Part shown: piece by piece, positions 47,971-51,979 of the stretch | Position numbering within the stretch: the stretch's first letter is position 1 | How the letters are laid out: every line of letters starts with the position of its first letter | Source: a virus | DNA length: 51,979 nt | Virus record (IMG/VR): IMGVR_UViG_3300020420_000555 | Span: 1 to 51,979 of that record | Strand: one strand, 5' to 3' | Position numbers and translations under genes: made by a program | Notes under the pieces: generated by a model | What the model was told of the DNA's origin: nothing | The model's database searches: none | The model's input: only the letters and a program-made list of their open reading frames with translations

Positions 47971-48957
47971 ATGAAGTACATACTCGTAGACACCGCAAAC
48001 ACATTCTTTCGTGCAAGACATATTATACGTGGCAATCTAAATGAAAAGATTGGCATGGCATTGCACGTTACTTTCAATAGCATTAGAAAAGCATGGAAAG
48101 ACTTTGATGCTGATCATGTTGTATTTTGTTTAGAAGGTAGGAGTTGGCGTAAAGATGTTTATGCTCCTTATAAAAGAAATAGAAGTGATGCACGAGCAAT
48201 TCTTACTCCGGCACAACAAGAGGAAGAAGAAGTATTCTGGGAAACATTCGACGAGTTTAAAAACTTTGTTTCTGATAAAACAAATTGTACAGTATTGCAA
48301 AATGAAAATTTAGAAGCAGATGATTTAATTGCAGGTTGGGTACAAGCACACCCTAATGATGATCATGTTATTATTAGCACTGATGGTGACTTTGCACAAC
48401 TTATCGCAAGTAATGTTACACAGTATAATGGTGTTAGTAATACAACTATTACACACGAAGGATACTTTGATGACAAAGGCAAGAAAGTCATTGATAAAAA
48501 GACAGGCAAAGAAAAGGCGGCTCCGAATCCACAATGGTTATTATTTGAAAAATGTATGAGAGGCGATACAAGTGATAATGTATTTTCTGCATATCCAGGC
48601 GTAAGAGTAAAAGGCACAAAGAACAAGGTTGGATTACAAGAAGCATTTGCAGACAAAGATAGCAAAGGTTACAGTTGGAATAATATGATGTTACAACGTT
48701 GGGTTGATCATGAAGGTGCAGAACATAGAGTACTTGATGATTATGCAAGAAATGTAACACTTTGTGACTTGACTGCACAACCACAAAATATTAGAAAAAT
48801 TATAAATGATACAATAGAAGATGCTACTGAAACACCTAAAGAAGTAAGTCAAGTTGGCATTAAACTTATGAAGTTCTGTGCAAAACATGATATGGTTAAA
48901 ATAAGCGAACAAGCACAAAGTTTCAGTGAACCACTAAATGCGAGGTATGTAATATGA
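47971..48957 (+). CDS. rnh: FEN-type 5'-3' exonuclease / RNase H
   Basis: A 328-residue protein, near T4 RNase H (305). MKYILVDTANTFFRA, LEGRSWRKDVYAPYKRNR, LEADDLIAGW, ISTDGDFAQL and MRGDTSDNVFSAYPGV hold the acidic metal-binding clusters of the T4 RNase H / FEN family in order. The helix-hairpin-helix in PGVRVKGTK is present. It removes RNA primers from lagging-strand fragments. Overlaps the next gene by 4 nt. Confidence 0.9.
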   Translation: MKYILVDTANTFFRARHIIRGNLNEKIGMALHVTFNSIRKAWKDFDADHVVFCLEGRSWRKDVYAPYKRNRSDARAILTPAQQEEEEVFWETFDEFKNFVSDKTNCTVLQNENLEADDLIAGWVQAHPNDDHVIISTDGDFAQLIASNVTQYNGVSNTTITHEGYFDDKGKKVIDKKTGKEKAAPNPQWLLFEKCMRGDTSDNVFSAYPGVRVKGTKNKVGLQEAFADKDSKGYSWNNMMLQRWVDHEGAEHRVLDDYARNVTLCDLTAQPQNIRKIINDTIEDATETPKEVSQVGIKLMKFCAKHDMVKISEQAQSFSEPLNARYVI

Positions 48958-49433
48958 CAAAATTAAAAGCGAATCCAATTGTCAACGGCAAGTTTTGGAT
49001 TATAGAGCAAGATGGTGAACGTGTAGGTACACTCACTAAAAATAACGATAAAACATTTATGTATTGTTGCGACACTGGTACAAGTTTCTTTGAAAATGAA
49101 AGACAACTTAATAACACATTTGATGATATCAATTGGGGTACTAGTCTAAGCGACAAAGACAAAGACACTAAAAAAGAAGTACATACATATCCAACAAGTG
49201 TAAAACCTTTTAATCAAATGTATGATGTAAAACGTAAACTACCTTTGTTTACCAAGAGTAAAAAAAGCAAAAGTTTATATTGTGCAGGTTATTATATTAT
49301 TAGATTTGATAAAGGTTGGGTAAGAAGTTTTTGTCCTAAATTAGTTACTATTGAAAATTATGAATCTAAAGGCCCTTTTAGAACTGAAATAGTAATGAGA
49401 CAGGAGTTAAGTAAGGCTAATGCAAACAAATAA
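48954..49433 (+). CDS. Conserved phage protein of unknown function
   Basis: A 159-residue beta-rich protein (KFWIIEQDGERVGTLTKN, then LPLFTKSKKSKSLYCAGYYI). I recall similar proteins in marine T4-like phages next to replication genes. No motif. Cotranscribed with RNase H. Confidence 0.5.
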   Translation: MTKLKANPIVNGKFWIIEQDGERVGTLTKNNDKTFMYCCDTGTSFFENERQLNNTFDDINWGTSLSDKDKDTKKEVHTYPTSVKPFNQMYDVKRKLPLFTKSKKSKSLYCAGYYIIRFDKGWVRSFCPKLVTIENYESKGPFRTEIVMRQELSKANANK

Positions 49434-49671
49434 ACCTATTAATACAACGCCATTACAACTGTTTATAGAGCAAGTAAAAGGTGCTGATGTATCTAATCAA
49501 CAAGAGATTAGAATGCCTTTACAACAGGCTAAACAATTAGCCTTTACAATAGGCGAAATAGAAGCACGTTTACACGGCACGTTAGAACAGTTTGTAAGTA
49601 ATACCGTAGGAAAAATAGAAGCAACACCAATTGATGTTTCTATGGACGGCGGCGGATTTAAAGAAGAATAA
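49420..49671 (+). CDS. Small protein, unknown
   Basis: An 83-residue protein, mainly one helix (QQAKQLAFTIGEIEARLHGT) with disordered ends. Overlaps the previous gene by 14 nt. Ends before a late-type promoter. Confidence 0.5.
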   Translation: MQTNKPINTTPLQLFIEQVKGADVSNQQEIRMPLQQAKQLAFTIGEIEARLHGTLEQFVSNTVGKIEATPIDVSMDGGGFKEE

Positions 49672-49690
49672 CAATAATCCTCACATTATA

Positions 49691-49698
49691 GATAAATA
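49691..49698 (+). promoter_or_regulatory. T4-late-like promoter GATAAATA
   Basis: GATAAATA lies 33 nt before the ATG at 49732, with AATAGGATT between as ribosome-binding site. Confidence 0.5.
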
Positions 49699-49731
49699 TA
49701 TACGTAGTTAATTAATAGGATTACGTATATT

Positions 49732-50025
49732 ATGAGTAGACCAAAACCAACGATTATATTAGAACACGTTAACAAGAAGAATTATAAGAGTGATCAGATT
49801 CTTCAAAGCGAAGCCATATGGGCAGTGTTCTATAAAGCGAAACCGTTTAACCTAAAGACCAGCAATGTAATTACAAACTATCCTGGTCCTAAATATAAAA
49901 AAGTATCTTTTAGTAATCCCGGCCATGCACACAATCTTGCAAAAAAACTTAACAGCCTTTTTGAAGTTAAAGACTTTGAAGTTTATAAATTAACTCAAGG
50001 AACAGTAGTAAAAGAGGAAAAATAA
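49732..50025 (+). CDS. Conserved phage protein of unknown function
   Basis: A 97-residue protein. AIWAVFYKAKPFNLKTSNVI and GPKYKKVSFSNPGHAHNLAK look conserved; I recall this family in marine T4-like phages. Compact alpha/beta layout; could bind nucleic acid (basic). Late-type promoter. Unknown role. Confidence 0.5.
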   Translation: MSRPKPTIILEHVNKKNYKSDQILQSEAIWAVFYKAKPFNLKTSNVITNYPGPKYKKVSFSNPGHAHNLAKKLNSLFEVKDFEVYKLTQGTVVKEEK

Positions 50026-50457
50026 ATGTACAAATATCGTTGTAAAATAGTTAAAGTTATAGACGGAGATACTGTAGACGTAGATATCGATTTAGGCTTT
50101 GGTGTATGGATGCACAAAGAAAGAGTTAGAGTACACGGAATAGATACTCCAGAATCTAGAACTAGAGATAAAGTAGAAAAGAAGTTTGGTCTTTATGCAA
50201 AGAAAATTGTACAAGGATTTTTACCTAAAGGATCTATGCAGACATTGGTTACAATGAAAGATGCAACAGGAAAATTTGGTAGGATATTAGGTAAGTTTGA
50301 AATACAAGATGATAAAACTAATACCACTATGATGATGGGTGATTGGATGATCAGAGAATCTGTTGCAGTAGCATATGAAGGCCAATCAAAAGATGATATC
50401 GAACAAGAGCACCTGGCGAACAGAAAGACACTGATCGAAGCAGGATTGGTAAAGTGA
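50026..50457 (+). CDS. SNase-like (thermonuclease) nuclease
   Basis: A 143-residue protein. VIDGDTVDVDIDLGFGVW, RVRVHGIDTPESRT (Arg and Asp/Glu of the Ca site), and KFGRILGKFE (second Arg) follow the staphylococcal nuclease fold. No signal peptide, so intracellular or virion-linked. May cut host DNA or trim ends. The 4-nt overlap with the next gene is GTGA. Confidence 0.85.
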   Translation: MYKYRCKIVKVIDGDTVDVDIDLGFGVWMHKERVRVHGIDTPESRTRDKVEKKFGLYAKKIVQGFLPKGSMQTLVTMKDATGKFGRILGKFEIQDDKTNTTMMMGDWMIRESVAVAYEGQSKDDIEQEHLANRKTLIEAGLVK

Positions 50458-50840
50458 ACTGGAAAGAAACATACACAAAAATTTTCCTTAAAGAAGCAGG
50501 CATTTCAATCAACAAACAGACCTTAGCAGAGTATATGCCCAAATGGTGGCAGAATACAAGGAACAAAGAAGAAGGTGGATTGAGACTTACTGATGATGGA
50601 ATAGAGTTTATAAAGGGTAAACTTGACCTTACAACCTACGATATACCCTTTCCCCAGGATTTTGAAATGACTACTCAAGTCATTATATTTTTGGACAAGT
50701 TTATAGACTGTCCTTATTGGTTAGGCCGTGGAGGTATGATTGTTACTAAAGAGAAAAAAGCATTAGAATTAAGTCTTTTTAGTGGTGATGTACGTAAATA
50801 TGGATTAACCAAAGCACTAAAACGAGCAGACGAACACTAA
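50454..50840 (+). CDS. Conserved protein of unknown function
   Basis: A 128-residue protein from GTG 50454 overlapping the SNase stop. DDGIEFIKGKLDLTTYDIPF and DCPYWLGRGGMIVTKEKKAL are distinctive; no catalytic motif known to me. Ends before the 100-bp regulatory spacer of the ATPase gene. Confidence 0.5.
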   Translation: MNWKETYTKIFLKEAGISINKQTLAEYMPKWWQNTRNKEEGGLRLTDDGIEFIKGKLDLTTYDIPFPQDFEMTTQVIIFLDKFIDCPYWLGRGGMIVTKEKKALELSLFSGDVRKYGLTKALKRADEH

Positions 50841-50859
50841 AAACGTTGATTTTACTAGA

Positions 50860-50880
50860 CATTTTTTTTGAAAAAAAATG
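50860..50880. repeat. Perfect T8/A8 inverted repeat upstream of promoter
   Basis: CATTTTTTTT-G-AAAAAAAATG, 10-bp arms around a single G, ending 10 bp before the -35 at 50891. It could act as an UP element for RNA polymerase alpha, as a bent-DNA operator, or as a weak terminator for the operon before. Confidence 0.5.
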
Positions 50881-50890
50881 CATTTTCTGG

Positions 50891-50919
50891 TTGACCTTTT
50901 GATAAAGAGGTGCTATTAT
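50891..50919 (+). promoter_or_regulatory. Sigma70-type promoter of the AAA+ gene
   Basis: TTGACC (50891-50896), 17-nt spacer, TATTAT (50914-50919). Predicted start near 50926; AAGGAG lies 7 nt before the ATG at 50970. Confidence 0.8.
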
Positions 50920-50969
50920 ATAAACATAATAAGGCACTGAATATGACACAGAAAAAAAGGAGTACAAAA

Positions 50970-51979
50970 ATGGAAAATCTAGCAGTCCGTCAAGTAAGTC
51001 CTAACAATGCTAAGAAGAGCATTTTAAGGGCATTCAAAAAACAAAGACCGATCTTTATATGGGGACCTCCAGGTATTGGTAAATCGGATATTGTTTCGCA
51101 AATAACAGAAACGTTTGATAATTCACACTTAATTGATATTAGGTTAAGTTTGTGGGAACCTACAGATATTAAAGGCATACCGTATTATGCTTCTAATGAT
51201 AATACAATGAAGTGGGCACCTCCGGTTGAATTACCAGATGAGAAGATGGCTAAGAAATACAAGACTATTGTATTGTTCTTAGACGAAATGAATTCAGCCG
51301 CTCCGGCAGTACAGGCCGCGGCTTATCAACTTATTCTTAATAGAAGGGTTGGTACTTATAAACTACCTGACAACGTTTTGATTGTTGCCGCTGGTAACAG
51401 AGAAGCAGACAAAGGTGTTGTATATAGAATGCCTGCTCCGTTGGCTAACAGATTTGTTCACTTAGAACTTAAAGTGGATTTTGATGATTGGTTTCAGTGG
51501 GCAGTTGCAAATGATGTACACCAAGACGTTGTAGGTTATTTGACTTTTGCAAAGAAAGACTTGTATGACTTTGATCCTAAGAGTCCAAGTAGATCTTTTG
51601 CAACACCTCGTTCTTGGTCATTTGTATCCGAATTGCTAGAGGATGACGATGACGAGAATACCACTACCGATTTGGTAAGTGGTGCAGTTGGCGAAGGCTT
51701 GGCTGTGAAGTTCATGGCGCACCGTAAGGTTGCTTCGAAACTCCCTAACCCAACAGACATTTTGGCTGGTAAGGTTAAGGATTTAGAGACTAAAGAAATC
51801 AGTGCCATGTATTCCTTAACAGTCTCTTTATGTTATGAACTTAAAGAAGCCTGTGATAAAAAAGATAAGAAGTTTGATACTAAGGTAAACAACTTCTTGA
51901 GATTTGCAATGGATAACTTTGAAACTGAATTGGTTGTCATGGGTATCAAACTTGCACTTACTCAATATCAATTACCAAT
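50970..51979 (+). CDS. MoxR-like AAA+ ATPase (3' end outside window)
   Basis: At least 336 residues, open at the window end. From ATG 50970 with AAGGAG 7 nt before; an in-frame ATG at 50943 lacks such a site. IFIWGPPGIGKSDIV is Walker A, TIVLFLDEMNSAAP Walker B, LIVAAGNREADKG sensor 1, and ATPRSWSFVSELL the sensor 2 region, as in MoxR/RavA-type ATPases. These usually partner with a VWA-domain protein, which may be encoded downstream outside the window. Own early-type promoter. It may remodel a metal- or cofactor-containing complex (family knowledge, not seen). Confidence 0.85.
   Translation, partial: MENLAVRQVSPNNAKKSILRAFKKQRPIFIWGPPGIGKSDIVSQITETFDNSHLIDIRLSLWEPTDIKGIPYYASNDNTMKWAPPVELPDEKMAKKYKTIVLFLDEMNSAAPAVQAAAYQLILNRRVGTYKLPDNVLIVAAGNREADKGVVYRMPAPLANRFVHLELKVDFDDWFQWAVANDVHQDVVGYLTFAKKDLYDFDPKSPSRSFATPRSWSFVSELLEDDDDENTTTDLVSGAVGEGLAVKFMAHRKVASKLPNPTDILAGKVKDLETKEISAMYSLTVSLCYELKEACDKKDKKFDTKVNNFLRFAMDNFETELVVMGIKLALTQYQLP

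Noticed and set aside
1-51979. tRNA genes, CRISPR arrays, insertion sequences
   Set aside because: Intergenic space is very small. I saw no tRNA-like cloverleaf, no direct-repeat array, and no transposase or terminal inverted repeats.

Overview
The window is about 52 kb of a T4-like myovirus genome, AT-rich, densely packed and transcribed almost entirely from the + strand. The only clear minus-strand gene is phoH. Hallmark T4-type genes are a family B DNA polymerase (gp43), clamp-loader ATPase (gp44), sliding clamp (gp45), a FEN-type RNase H, a DexA-like exonuclease, a GroES/gp31-like co-chaperonin, and many small proteins of the kind seen in marine T4-like phages. The composition, the marine auxiliary genes (phoH, mazG, thyX, peptide deformylase, 2OG oxygenases, NifU domain) and a ferredoxin of alphaproteobacterial FdxA type suggest a phage of a marine alphaproteobacterium, plausibly a SAR11-type host. 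The host is inferred, not shown.

Layout. 1-6.1 kb: late virion genes (subtilase-domain protein, a four-repeat Ig-like protein, smaller fibre or baseplate-like proteins). 6.1-11.9 kb: a DnaE-like fragment, GroES, MazG, clamp loader, ferredoxin, parvulin, 2OG oxygenase and ThyX, then phoH on the minus strand. 12.8-17.5 kb: two conserved unknowns, then a lysis-type cassette: tandem GH108 lysozyme-like genes, a zinc-ribbon peptide, an acyl-carrier-like protein lacking its serine, overlapping spanin-like genes, a small lipoprotein, an MscS-like protein and a holin-like protein. 17.5-21.1 kb: DnaJ, peptide deformylase, ClpA. 21.1-27.4 kb: a late run of proteins whose N-termini resemble T4 capsid-targeting sequences and whose C-termini are basic, including enzyme-like members. 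27.4-34.3 kb: DsbA-like protein, DNA polymerase, exonuclease, NifU, an MBD4-like glycosylase and an epimerase. 34.3-46.1 kb: sliding clamp and a dispersed 7-deazaguanine set (DpdA-like transglycosylase, QueD-like T-fold protein, FolE, QueE) mixed with a glycosyltransferase, cupin, 2OG oxygenase, phosphoribosyltransferase, HIT and SGNH-like proteins and a peroxiredoxin. 46.1-52 kb: small conserved genes, a third oxygenase, RNase H, an SNase-type nuclease and a MoxR-like ATPase that runs off the end.

Regulation is unusually legible. Seven sigma70-type promoters all have exactly 17-nt spacers and precede early or replication genes. A GATAAATA element resembling the T4 late promoter TATAAATA precedes virion genes. 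At six genes, from both promoter classes, the predicted start of transcription is the A of the start codon, so leaderless mRNAs are predicted.

The strongest observations are: (1) a probable 7-deazaguanine DNA-modification pathway; (2) apparent complete absence of AGCT and of GCAGC/GCTGC, with alanine-alanine codon choice bent to avoid the latter; (3) predicted leaderless transcripts; (4) a family of putative capsid-targeted cargo proteins; (5) an acyl-carrier-like protein with Asp in place of the phosphopantetheine serine. All calls come from reading the sequence; no database search was run.
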